Positions 7,516 through 15,730 of a DNA stretch of 64,000 nucleotides are shown one piece after another (within the stretch, counting starts at the first letter, position 1; each line of letters opens with the position of its first letter). The notes beneath the pieces were generated by a model. That model worked only from the letters and a program-made list of their open reading frames with translations, did not search any database and was not told the origin of the DNA. Origin of the DNA: Muribaculaceae bacterium (lineage in GTDB: Bacteria > Bacteroidota > Bacteroidia > Bacteroidales > Muribaculaceae); assembly GCA_017396945.1 (NCBI GenBank), contig JAFQKI010000008.1, forward strand, positions 47,343 through 111,342. Direction: 5' to 3'. The position numbers and the translations under genes are program-made.

Positions 7516-8955
7516 TTAATACATTAATGTTCCTAATACTTTATTCAGATAAGTATCACAGAGTCTCACATCTATCAATGCGTCGATACACTCCGAGCGG
7601 GCTTGAAGCCAAGCCGTTTGTGCCGCCATCACATTATCTATCGTCATAAAACCCTCCTTAAAACCAATCTGAGCCTGACGCAGATTTTCATCGGCACTAT
7701 TGATATTTTCAAGTGTCATGCGATAGGTTTTTAGCGACTCTTGATATTTAAAGCGTGCTTGATTTACTTGTAGTTCCACTTGCTCCTTGGCTTCGGCAAG
7801 TCGCAGCCTCATGATTGTTTCCTCGGCTTTGGCGACACGATATTTATTATAGTTGCCTCCCCAGTGCCATATCGGGATTGATACCGATGCCCCTACCGAG
7901 AAAGCCCCGTCAAAACGGTTTTTAAATCCGTCATACATGTTAGGATTACTAAACGAGTAACTGCCTATTACCGCTACCGACGGCATCATCGCCGCCTTGG
8001 CGACATTGCTCTGCTGCTCTGAGATTTTCACCCCCAATCCCAATGCTCTCAAATCCTGACGGCGTTCATACACCTGCGCCATATCATAGTCGGGCGTTGA
8101 CAATGGTACATATTGTGAGTCCTCAAGCGATTCGTCGGCAAGCGTCATTTGATTATCGATAGACAATCCACACATCCGGGCAAGTGCCATGCGCGACAAT
8201 GTCACGCCGTTTTCAACTTTCAGCAAGTCGATTTGAGCCTGGTTCAGTTTCACTTTCACACTCAACAGGTCACTTTGTGTGGCAACCCCCTCTCTGACCA
8301 TAGCATCAACATTGCGATGCAACGTGTCGAGCAAGGCTACATAACTTGTGGCAAGGTTTTCCTTTGCTACAAGAGAGACAATCTGCCAATAGGCCGCATC
8401 GACGGCATAAATCAGATTTTCAGCTTCACTATTACGCATCGCAACAGCCAAATCTTCGGCAAAATGGGTTATACGATTCATCGCAATGATTTTTCCACCC
8501 ATAAAAATCGGTTGAGTCAGCGTCACTGCTCCAAAAAAAACATTGTGTATGTCATAAGTCATCGACTCTTTGGGGATAAGAGCCACTGTCGAGGGGATAT
8601 ATTGACCGTCGGGACCCTTTACCGGTTCACCGGTAGCCGGATTGGTGACAAGATTAAATTCGTATGTCCCCGTCGCGGCATTGAATGACTTTGTCGGCAA
8701 CAGCTGGTCTGAGTCAAATATCGAAATATCCTTTTGATTATACACATAGCCACCGGTAAAGTCTATCGCCGGGAAATAGGCAGCCCATGCCTCCCGACGT
8801 TGATAACCGGCCTGATTGATTTTTTCAGCCTCAATCAACATCTGCTTGTTGCTCCTTAATGCCATCGCCCTACAGGAATCGAGCGACACCGACTGAGCCG
8901 CCGCAATCATTAAACCACATAGCAATACAGCAGAAACTACAACTCTTCTCATCAT
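7516..8955 (-). CDS. TolC-family outer-membrane efflux protein
   Basis: This 479-residue outer-membrane protein begins with a signal peptide (MMRRVVVSAVLLCGLMIAAAQ) and contains two OEP repeats typical of TolC. The first starts at SLDSCRAMALRSNKQML and the second near DYDMAQVYERRQDLRALGLG. The open frame extends 20 codons further upstream, but the ATG at 8955 is preferred because it places the signal peptide at the N-terminus. It is the first gene of the exporter operon and would form the outer-membrane exit duct for the adaptor and permeases that follow. The substrate is unknown; efflux of a toxic compound or secretion of a small product are both possible. Confidence 0.88.
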   Translation of the reverse strand: MMRRVVVSAVLLCGLMIAAAQSVSLDSCRAMALRSNKQMLIEAEKINQAGYQRREAWAAYFPAIDFTGGYVYNQKDISIFDSDQLLPTKSFNAATGTYEFNLVTNPATGEPVKGPDGQYIPSTVALIPKESMTYDIHNVFFGAVTLTQPIFMGGKIIAMNRITHFAEDLAVAMRNSEAENLIYAVDAAYWQIVSLVAKENLATSYVALLDTLHRNVDAMVREGVATQSDLLSVKVKLNQAQIDLLKVENGVTLSRMALARMCGLSIDNQMTLADESLEDSQYVPLSTPDYDMAQVYERRQDLRALGLGVKISEQQSNVAKAAMMPSVAVIGSYSFSNPNMYDGFKNRFDGAFSVGASVSIPIWHWGGNYNKYRVAKAEETIMRLRLAEAKEQVELQVNQARFKYQESLKTYRMTLENINSADENLRQAQIGFKEGFMTIDNVMAAQTAWLQARSECIDALIDVRLCDTYLNKVLGTLMY

Positions 8956-9073
8956 TAAATCACATTTTTTAAGTAAACGTATCAATCCCGCTATAAGTTG
9001 CATCATCTTCAACACTTCATTGTTAAATTTTGCTAAATATGGGAGGGCAATATGTTTTCTAATTTTAAAAACA

Positions 9074-9081
9074 TATCTTTG
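9074..9081 (+). promoter_or_regulatory. Candidate -7 box for the 99-residue membrane protein gene
   Basis: TATCTTTG fits TAnnTTTG and lies 35 bases before the ATG at 9117. Confidence 0.45.
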
Positions 9082-9116
9082 CCTACAGATTTATTAACCC
9101 TTAAACTTTAATTATT

Positions 9117-9416
9117 ATGGAAGAGTATTACGAAGAGGAAGAACCGAAATTTTCACCTGAGAGAGTATTAACGTTTGCATCATGGGGAATCCTTGCATTT
9201 GGAGCATTGGCAACTCTTTTAGTGTTCGCAAAACTCTGTTTTGTCACTCAATATCATTACGACTTCTATAGCGGTAAAGAAAGTACAACAACAGAGTTTA
9301 ACCCATGGGGGTTGGTTACCGGCGTATGGTGTATATTTATGACACTCATCTCTTGGGCAGGACTACGCCTATCAGTAAAAATGTCGCGCACTCTCACCGC
9401 CATCAAAAACAAGTAA
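9117..9416 (+). CDS. Small two-helix membrane protein of unknown function
   Basis: This 99-residue protein was not recognised. It starts with an acidic stretch (MEEYYEEEEP), has two hydrophobic segments at about residues 20-42 and 64-84, and ends in a basic tail (TLTAIKNK), suggesting an inner-membrane protein with cytoplasmic termini. It is a single-gene unit: a TAnnTTTG box stands upstream and a hairpin terminator with a T run stands directly downstream. It is divergent from the TolC-type gene. Being bounded by both signals makes a real gene likely. Confidence 0.7.
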   Translation: MEEYYEEEEPKFSPERVLTFASWGILAFGALATLLVFAKLCFVTQYHYDFYSGKESTTTEFNPWGLVTGVWCIFMTLISWAGLRLSVKMSRTLTAIKNK

Positions 9417-9435
9417 TTATAATTAAATCTCAGAT

Positions 9436-9475
9436 AAGCCCTTGCAATAGTATTACATTGATAAGGGCTTTTTCT
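9436..9475 (+). terminator. Rho-independent terminator after the small membrane protein
   Basis: AAGCCCTT (9436-9443) pairs with AAGGGCTT (9463-9470) across a 19-base loop, followed by a T-rich tract. Confidence 0.7.
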
Positions 9476-9522
9476 GTTTTTTTGCAACGTTGCAGAAATC
9501 AAAAAGGAACGAATTGCCGCTG

Positions 9523-9530
9523 TAACTTTG
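9523..9530 (+). promoter_or_regulatory. Candidate -7 box upstream of the VWA remnant
   Basis: TAACTTTG is an exact fit to TAnnTTTG and lies 40 bases before the ATG at 9571. The promoter of the decayed gene therefore seems to have survived. Confidence 0.4.
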
Positions 9531-9570
9531 TGTCGTAATTAAACTTTAAACCAATTAATATATCACAATT

Positions 9571-9699
9571 ATGGCACGAAAAATTTACAATCTCATCATC
9601 CTCGACAAGAGCAGAAGCATGTCATCAATCCGCAACGAGGCGAACTATACCGCATCCCAGCCGCCTCAACAGCCGGCACAACCCTCCCCAAAGCCCTAA
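9571..9699 (+). pseudogene. Truncated VWA-domain (TerY-like) gene remnant, 42 codons
   Basis: The frame encodes MARKIYNLIILDKSRSMSSI and then about 22 more residues ending in a Pro/Gln-rich tail and a stop. The opening is the first beta strand and MIDAS loop (D-x-S-x-S) of a von Willebrand factor A domain, as in bacterial VWA proteins that start MARKIYNLIIxDxSGSM. The remaining roughly 200 residues of such a domain are missing, as if an in-frame deletion joined the N-terminus to a Pro-rich C-terminal tail. A promoter-like box precedes it. It could be translated as a 42-residue peptide, but a functional VWA fold is impossible. Confidence 0.6.
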
Positions 9700-9862
9700 G
9701 CTAAAGAATTAGAGACCCAAACGCATATTAATCATTTTAAACCTACCCGATTTTAATGGCAAAGGAAGCGTCAAAAAAATGCAGATATAACCAACCCTCG
9801 CATAAATAATATCCGGAGTGGGCAAAATTTTAATATCTCCTACATTAAAAATAGCAAACTAA
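9700..9862. other. Non-coding strip after the VWA remnant
   Basis: No gene longer than about 16 codons and no recognisable RNA was found. It lies between the convergent VWA remnant and zinc-ribbon gene and may hold further decayed sequence. Confidence 0.4.
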
Positions 9863-10306
9863 TCAATTGTTGGATTTCTTGCGGAAGTAAGAACCCCAAT
9901 TTTTATAAACTTGTGATTGCTTAAAAGGTACACCGTTTTTCTCGTCTTCTTGCAACTTAAATTCAATATAAATTGAAGCCCCGGCAGTATTGTCAATAAG
10001 TTCCCAATTGGGGTGTGTTCCCACTATTGCATATCTTGCATCTTGATAAGAGCCTGGCATTAAAGATTCAGCCAGGAAATTATTAAATTCGATTTGAGCC
10101 ATTCGTGCTTCTTCTCGTTCGCTTGCGATGTAAACACTCAAAGCAATAGCACCCAACGCAAGTAAACCAAGAATAACTGACCACAAGATAATTTTATTTC
10201 TGCGTTTATTCTTTTCCGCATTAGGCTTAAAACCACAATGAGGACACGATTTTGCCGAATCACTTATTCTCTCTCTATTACATTCAGGGCATTTAATAAG
10301 AGCCAT
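9863..10306 (-). CDS. Zinc-ribbon single-pass membrane protein
   Basis: This 147-residue protein starts with a double-Cys zinc ribbon: CPEC at residues 6-9 and CPHC at residues 21-24. A basic linker, one membrane helix (about residues 39-61) and an extracytoplasmic or exposed C-terminal domain of about 80 residues follow. This plan is common among Bacteroidales proteins of unknown function that occur near VWA and protein kinase genes. The C-terminal region (DARYAIVGTHPNWELIDNTA) was not recognised. It lies 89 bases downstream of the polyprenyl synthase gene on the same strand and could be its operon partner, or stand alone. Confidence 0.75.
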   Translation of the reverse strand: MALIKCPECNRERISDSAKSCPHCGFKPNAEKNKRRNKIILWSVILGLLALGAIALSVYIASEREEARMAQIEFNNFLAESLMPGSYQDARYAIVGTHPNWELIDNTAGASIYIEFKLQEDEKNGVPFKQSQVYKNWGSYFRKKSNN

Positions 10307-10395
10307 ATTTGTTAGTTTTTTGAGTGAAAGATTTAAGGTAAAAGCGTCTCCGAGTTGACAGGCCTAAATGGTTGTGGATAATCCGAGGGAGGGGA

Positions 10396-11370
10396 TTATT
10401 TGTCGCGGGCGATGATGTAGTCAAAGATGGAGATGAAGGCGCGACGTATTTCGGTGTCGGGAAATTCCGAAATGATTTCGACGGCAGTGTCTCTGAGTTG
10501 AGCCATTTTTTGATAAGCATAGTCGATGCCGCCATGTTGCTTGGCATATTCGATGAGTGTGTTTATCTCGGTGGTATCGAGCGATTCTTTGCGGGAGAGT
10601 TCCAACATTTCACTGTGTTGTGGCAGTTGGTCATTGAGCAATACATGGAGCAATGGCAACGTGATTTTGCCCTCGCGCAAGTCGTTACCGGTGGGCTTAC
10701 CGATCTTCTCGTCGGCAAAGTAATCAAAAATATCATCTCTGATTTGGAAACACAATCCCAACAACTCGGCAAAACGAGCCATTTTAGCCAACTCTTCTTC
10801 ACTCGCGCCAACGGCAAATCCGCCCACCTCTACACACGAGACAAAGAGCGAAGCGGTTTTGTGGTTGATAGTGGCAAAATAAGCCTCCTCATTGAGGTTG
10901 TGATAGCGGGCATTGTAGATTTGGTCGATTTCTCCGAGCGACAACAATTTGCCAAGTTTTGCCATCGAGTCAATGATGCGCACATCTCCTGTACTGATAG
11001 CCTGTTGCAATGCTGTCGAAACAAAGAAGTCTCCCACAAGCACCGCGATGTGGTTGTCCCAAATGCTGTTGACTGTGGGGTTGCCGCGACGAGTCTTTGT
11101 GTCATCCACCACATCGTCGTGAATGAGTGACGCGTTGTGAAGCAACTCTACCGCTACGGCTGCTGAAATGACATTAGGGGTAATCTCGCCAAACATCTTG
11201 GCGCTTAACATCACGATAATGGGACGAATCTGTTTCCCTTTGGTTTTCAGATACCCTTCGATAACCGTATTCAACAACTGATTTGACGACGAAAGTTTCT
11301 CAGCGATGCGGTCGTTGAGAAGCTGCAATTCGGGTGCAATGGTTTGTTGAATTGATTCTAAAGTAGTCAT
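10396..11370 (-). CDS. ispB: Polyprenyl diphosphate synthase (IspB-like)
   Basis: This 324-residue trans-prenyltransferase elongates isoprenoid diphosphates, most likely to supply the side chain of menaquinone. The first Asp-rich motif is LLHNASLIHDDVVDD followed by TKTRRGNPTVN; the second is LCFQIRDDIFDYF, followed by GKPTGNDLREGKITLPLLH. The frame remains open to 11409, but the ATG at 11370 is preferred. A TAATTTTG -7 box at 11388-11395 would place transcription start inside the longer version, and the family normally begins near this point. The gene is divergent from polA. Chain length (octaprenyl or other) cannot be read from the sequence. Confidence 0.9.
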   Translation of the reverse strand: MTTLESIQQTIAPELQLLNDRIAEKLSSSNQLLNTVIEGYLKTKGKQIRPIIVMLSAKMFGEITPNVISAAVAVELLHNASLIHDDVVDDTKTRRGNPTVNSIWDNHIAVLVGDFFVSTALQQAISTGDVRIIDSMAKLGKLLSLGEIDQIYNARYHNLNEEAYFATINHKTASLFVSCVEVGGFAVGASEEELAKMARFAELLGLCFQIRDDIFDYFADEKIGKPTGNDLREGKITLPLLHVLLNDQLPQHSEMLELSRKESLDTTEINTLIEYAKQHGGIDYAYQKMAQLRDTAVEIISEFPDTEIRRAFISIFDYIIARDK

Positions 11371-11387
11371 TTTGGTATAATCGAGTG

Positions 11388-11395
11388 CAAAATTA
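11388..11395 (-). promoter_or_regulatory. Candidate -7 box for ispB
   Basis: CAAAATTA on the plus strand reads TAATTTTG on the minus strand. It gives a leader of only about 13 bases and decides the start codon at 11370 rather than 11409. Confidence 0.55.
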
Positions 11396-11454
11396 GTAAA
11401 ACTTGTCATACTTTATCACTTTATTTTCACAAAAAGAGAAATAAAAGCAACAAA

Positions 11455-11492
11455 ACTGCCGTTTTTTAGCATTTTTTCGTTTTAACGGCAGT
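11455..11492. promoter_or_regulatory. Inverted repeat between ispB and polA, possible operator or hairpin
   Basis: ACTGCCGTT (11455-11463) and AACGGCAGT (11484-11492) are perfect 9-base arms around a T-rich 20-base spacer. The repeat lies just upstream of the polA -7 box (11513-11520) and about 60 bases upstream of the ispB box. A protein-binding site or a terminator-like hairpin are both possible. Confidence 0.4.
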
Positions 11493-11512
11493 GGCAGTCG
11501 GTTTTTTATTCC

Positions 11513-11520
11513 TAATTTTG
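11513..11520 (+). promoter_or_regulatory. Candidate -7 box for polA
   Basis: TAATTTTG fits TAnnTTTG, with an expected start of transcription near 11526. It supports the ATG at 11583 as the polA start, since an extension to 11523 would begin at or before the transcript's 5' end. Confidence 0.5.
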
Positions 11521-11582
11521 TAGTGTATAGAAAATGCCAAGTGGTTGGTTTTTCTCAAAGAACCGGAAAATCAGAACTAACG

Positions 11583-14339
11583 ATGAACGAAAAGAAACTG
11601 TTTTTGCTTGACGCTTACGCGCTTATATATCGGGCTTATTATGCCTTAATCAGGACTCCGCGAATAACATCAAAGGGGTTTAACACCTCGGCGATATTCG
11701 GATTTTGCAACACGCTCGATGACTTGTTGCGCAAGGAGTCGCCATCACACATCGCAGTGTGTTTCGACCCTAAGGGTGGCACATTCCGCCATGAGGTTTA
11801 TCCCGAATACAAAGCGCAACGCGATGCCCAGCCCGAAGATATAACCAACTCAATCCCATATATCAAAGAAATTATCAAGGCTCATAATATACCGGTGGTG
11901 GAAGTACCCGGTTATGAGGCCGATGATGTGATAGGAACCCTTGCTACTCGCGCATGCAAAGAGGGTTACACAACCTATATGATGACCCCCGACAAGGATT
12001 ATGGTCAGTTGGTGACCGATTGCATTTACATGTATCGTCCGGCGTTGAAAGGCGCCGGTTTTGAGGTGCGCGGAGTAAAAGAAGTGTGCGACCGCTATGG
12101 TATCTCATCGCCACGACAAGTCATCGACCTGCTGGCACTTGAGGGGGACGCCAGCGACAACATACCCGGTTGCCCCGGCGTAGGGGAAAAGACCGCCGTT
12201 AAACTCATCGAGGAGTGGGGATCGGTTGAAAACCTACTTGAAAACACCGCAGCACTAAAAGGCGCATTGCAAAAGAAAATCGTTGAAAATGCCGACAAGA
12301 TAAAATTCTCCAAATTCCTCGTCACAATAAAAACCGACGTTCCGGTAGATATCGAGATTGACGACTTGGCACGCCGAGCCGACGACAACGACCGACTCAA
12401 AGAGATTTACAAAGAGTTGGAATTTTACTCATTTGTGAAACGACTCTCTGCCGAAAGTGGCGACGTGCAACCTGTTGTCGCTCAACCGGCAGTGGCATCT
12501 GTTGCGCCATCGCTGTTTGACATCCCCTCACTCTTTGACGATCCGGCTGAGGAGAGTGTAGCTTCGGTGGCTGTTGACTGCCAAATCGCCGACACCCCCG
12601 ACAAGGTTACCCAAGTGGTCAACGCCGCAATGAATAGTGCGCTTGTAGGCATTGCGATATGCGCCATCGGAGAGAATGCCATGACTGCCCGTCTGCATGG
12701 CATCGCTATCGCTCCAAAAGATGAACATCCCTCATTTGTGCCGTTGACATCAGCCAATCGCGATGAGCTGAAAGCAATTGTCGCTCAACTTTTCAATGTC
12801 GGAAATCACACTATTGTGAGCCACGACATAAAGCGAGATTACATCATTATGAAAAACGAGGGAATCGACTTCTCAGTCCGATATTATGACACCTCGGTCG
12901 CCCACTACTTGCTGCAACCCGAAATGCGCCACGCTCTTTCAAATGTTGCATTGACTTATCTTGGTCGCCATAGTTCTGACTATATAGGCGAAAAGATCGG
13001 CAAAAGCGGTGAAAACCCTACAACTAAGGCTCTTGCGACCCAATATGGCGAAATCGCCGATATTGTTTTAAAATTACATGATTGTCTCAAAGGGGAACTA
13101 TCTGACCCGCAACTATCGGCATTGATGGAAAACGTGGAGTTGCCGCTAATCAAGGTTCTTGCCGACATGGAGATGACCGGAGTGAGAGTCGATGCCCACG
13201 AACTCAACAAGATGTCGGGGCACCTGACCGCAAAACTTCACGAAATGGAGAGTCAAGCGTATGAACTCGCCGGATGCGAGTTTAACATAGCCTCGCCAAT
13301 GCAAGTGGGCGATGTGTTGTTTGGTCGATTGAAAATCGATGAGAAAGCCAAGCGCACCAAGACCGGAGCCTACTCCACAACAGAAGAAATTCTCGAAAAA
13401 TATCGCAGCACCCACCCGGTTGTGGACTTAATCCTGAAAACCAGAGGTTTACGCAAACTTTTAACAACCTATATCAACGCATTGCCCGAACTGATAAATC
13501 CCACTACAGGCAAAATCCACACCTCATTTAACCAAACGGTCACTGCCACCGGACGACTCTCCTCAGCCAACCCCAACTTGCAAAACATACCGATACGCAC
13601 CGATGACGGGCGCGAGATACGCCGAGCGTTCATCGCCGACCCGGGCGACCTCCTGATGAGTGCCGATTACTCACAAATCGAACTGCGTGTTATCGCCGAC
13701 CTAAGTGGCGATGTCGACATGATTGAGGCATTCCTCTCTGATGCCGACATTCACCGCGCCACCGCCGCCAAAATCTATAAGTTGCCCATTGAGCAAGTGA
13801 CCGACGACCAACGTCGCAAGGCTAAGACCGCCAATTTCGGTATCATATATGGCATTTCGGCATTCGGACTCGCTGAACGCATAGGTATCTCACGCCAAGA
13901 GGCCAAGCAACTTATCGCCGACTACTTCGCAAGTTTTCCACACATCAGAGAATATCTCGACTCCACGCTTGAAAAAGCCCGCCGCGACGGATATGTCTCA
14001 ACCCTCATGGGGCGCAAACGCATGCTCCCCGACATCAACTCACGCAACGCCGTAGTGCGCGGGTATGCCGAACGCAACGCCATAAATGCCCCGGTACAAG
14101 GTTCGGCCGCCGATATTATCAAAATTGCGATGGTCAACATAGACAAAGCGTTTAAAGAAGCACAATTACAATCGCGCATGACCATGCAAGTACACGACGA
14201 GTTGGTGTTTAATGTCAAGCCTGCGGAACTTGAGACAGTAAAAGAAATCGTCGTCAGAGAGATGGAAAACGCCTATCACGGACGCGTGCCATTGACCGTC
14301 TCAACCGGCATCGCCTCAAACTGGCTCGAAGCTCACTAA
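11583..14339 (+). CDS. polA: DNA polymerase I
   Basis: This 918-residue PolA has the full three-part plan: an N-terminal 5'-3' exonuclease (FLLDAYALIYRAYYAL, GYEADDVIGTLA, ALEGDASDNIPGCPGVGEKTA), a central 3'-5' exonuclease-like domain and a C-terminal family A polymerase. Polymerase motif A is DYSQIELRVIADLSGD, motif B includes RRKAKTANFGIIYGISAFG and motif C is QVHDELVF. In the middle domain the ExoI residues equivalent to E. coli D355 and E357 fall on Ala and Cys, and the D501 equivalent appears to be Ile, so proofreading is probably lost. The ATG at 11583 is chosen over an upstream in-frame start because of the promoter box and family alignment. Confidence 0.96.
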   Translation: MNEKKLFLLDAYALIYRAYYALIRTPRITSKGFNTSAIFGFCNTLDDLLRKESPSHIAVCFDPKGGTFRHEVYPEYKAQRDAQPEDITNSIPYIKEIIKAHNIPVVEVPGYEADDVIGTLATRACKEGYTTYMMTPDKDYGQLVTDCIYMYRPALKGAGFEVRGVKEVCDRYGISSPRQVIDLLALEGDASDNIPGCPGVGEKTAVKLIEEWGSVENLLENTAALKGALQKKIVENADKIKFSKFLVTIKTDVPVDIEIDDLARRADDNDRLKEIYKELEFYSFVKRLSAESGDVQPVVAQPAVASVAPSLFDIPSLFDDPAEESVASVAVDCQIADTPDKVTQVVNAAMNSALVGIAICAIGENAMTARLHGIAIAPKDEHPSFVPLTSANRDELKAIVAQLFNVGNHTIVSHDIKRDYIIMKNEGIDFSVRYYDTSVAHYLLQPEMRHALSNVALTYLGRHSSDYIGEKIGKSGENPTTKALATQYGEIADIVLKLHDCLKGELSDPQLSALMENVELPLIKVLADMEMTGVRVDAHELNKMSGHLTAKLHEMESQAYELAGCEFNIASPMQVGDVLFGRLKIDEKAKRTKTGAYSTTEEILEKYRSTHPVVDLILKTRGLRKLLTTYINALPELINPTTGKIHTSFNQTVTATGRLSSANPNLQNIPIRTDDGREIRRAFIADPGDLLMSADYSQIELRVIADLSGDVDMIEAFLSDADIHRATAAKIYKLPIEQVTDDQRRKAKTANFGIIYGISAFGLAERIGISRQEAKQLIADYFASFPHIREYLDSTLEKARRDGYVSTLMGRKRMLPDINSRNAVVRGYAERNAINAPVQGSAADIIKIAMVNIDKAFKEAQLQSRMTMQVHDELVFNVKPAELETVKEIVVREMENAYHGRVPLTVSTGIASNWLEAH

Positions 14340-14375
14340 TCAAAGCGTCAAACCGGACGATTTTGCTACGCATTC

Positions 14376-14394
14376 AAGCCTTTATAGGCTTTTT
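14376..14394 (+). terminator. Rho-independent terminator after polA
   Basis: AAGCCT (14376-14381) pairs with AGGCTT (14386-14391) over a TTAT loop and runs into five T. Confidence 0.7.
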
Positions 14395-14425
14395 GTTTCT
14401 CTTGTTAGTGTTTTAGATAATACAG

Positions 14426-15730
14426 TTAAGAGAAGAGGATTTGTGTCGGGTAGATGAGGGTGTCGGGGGAGGCACGACCTGAGATTTCGATGACGAGAGA
14501 GTGGCGCGGTGGCGCGTAAACACGAGCCGGGAGCGGAGCTTTCAGAGGTCCGTTGACGTCAATTGTCGTGAGCAGACGAGTATTATCGCCCGATCGCCCG
14601 CTATCTGACTTCAGCGACAGCGACCCTGAAAAGTGCTCGGCAAAAACACTGAACGAGATGACCGAGGGAGCCGGCAACCGATTGACAGGATTGAAAAACG
14701 GAGGGACAAGACCATGTACACTCTGCCGCTGAATGACCGAGATATTTACGCTGTCGGGAACTGTCTCTACCGAGGCATTGTACAACGCGCTACCCGAATT
14801 GAAAAACAAATTACCCGCTGAGGAGAAAAATCCGCCCGAAATCGTAACATCGCGCGTGTGACAATTGCCCTTATCAAGCGCCCTGACCGACACAGCCCCG
14901 GAGGAGTCGGCACACCATAGCTCATTATGTACCCTCTCCCACCCTATAGAGCTAAAACCGGTGGCTCGCTCAAGCGTTTTGGCTCGCGAACCGGTAATGG
15001 CGATGAGATCGCCCGAAGCGACAGCTATAACCGCATCGGCTGATGTGGTAACACCATGAGGCGACGACACCTCACGAGGGTCAAGAATGTGAGAGGAGAG
15101 ACGATCGCGCCGAGCATTGACCGAAACGGCATATATCCCACCCGAAGAGAATGCGTAGAGATGAGAGCGGGCAAAATCCCACGAAGAGGATGAACGCACC
15201 GCCGGTGTCAACGCATGGATAACACCTTGTGAAACAGTCGCCTCGACAGTGACAGCGAGTGGCGAGCGGATGTCGGCGACAGCGACGGCATTTTGACGTG
15301 GAAGAGATTTTCGCTTTTCGGCAGGCATGACAAATGATACTAGTTCATCTTTGATAGCAAACGGCGTAAGAGTGTGGTGAAGATAGTAGGCAAATGTACC
15401 GTCGGGCGAGGGGGTGAGTGGTAACACGCATTTCACGATTTTACCATCGGGACGACTCAGAATAATGGTCATTTTCACTGCATCTCCGGCAGGATAAGAG
15501 ATGAACGGAGAGAGCATGTCGGGAGCGCCACCCGACCCCGAAGATTGCCACACGACAGCCTCTTCGCCATTGGCAAAAGTGATTTTTGTAGCTGCTCGCC
15601 ATTGTCCATCTTTGGTAGTGGCAGCAAAAGCGGTAAGCGGGTATCCGTTAAAACGGATTGGAGTGATGTTGCCCCAAACGACTGTGGAGCCTGAAGTTGT
15701 GGCACATTGTGCGGTAAAAGAGTGTATCAT
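14426..15730 (-). CDS. Protein of unknown function, beta-rich
   Basis: This 434-residue protein was not recognised. It has no signal peptide or membrane segment. It starts MIHSFTAQCATTSGS and contains several Trp/Gly/Ser-rich strand-like segments (SSWDFARSHLYAFSSGGIYA, RVHNELWCADSSGAVSV, GNLFFNSGSALYNA) that look like repeats of a beta-propeller. The coding sequence is visibly richer in G+C than the flanking genes, hinting at a different origin. It has its own promoter-like box (TACCTTTG on the minus strand) about 40 bases upstream. It converges on polA, with the polA terminator between them, and is divergent from susC. A link with the Sus locus is not supported. Confidence 0.65.
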   Translation of the reverse strand: MIHSFTAQCATTSGSTVVWGNITPIRFNGYPLTAFAATTKDGQWRAATKITFANGEEAVVWQSSGSGGAPDMLSPFISYPAGDAVKMTIILSRPDGKIVKCVLPLTPSPDGTFAYYLHHTLTPFAIKDELVSFVMPAEKRKSLPRQNAVAVADIRSPLAVTVEATVSQGVIHALTPAVRSSSSWDFARSHLYAFSSGGIYAVSVNARRDRLSSHILDPREVSSPHGVTTSADAVIAVASGDLIAITGSRAKTLERATGFSSIGWERVHNELWCADSSGAVSVRALDKGNCHTRDVTISGGFFSSAGNLFFNSGSALYNASVETVPDSVNISVIQRQSVHGLVPPFFNPVNRLPAPSVISFSVFAEHFSGSLSLKSDSGRSGDNTRLLTTIDVNGPLKAPLPARVYAPPRHSLVIEISGRASPDTLIYPTQILFS

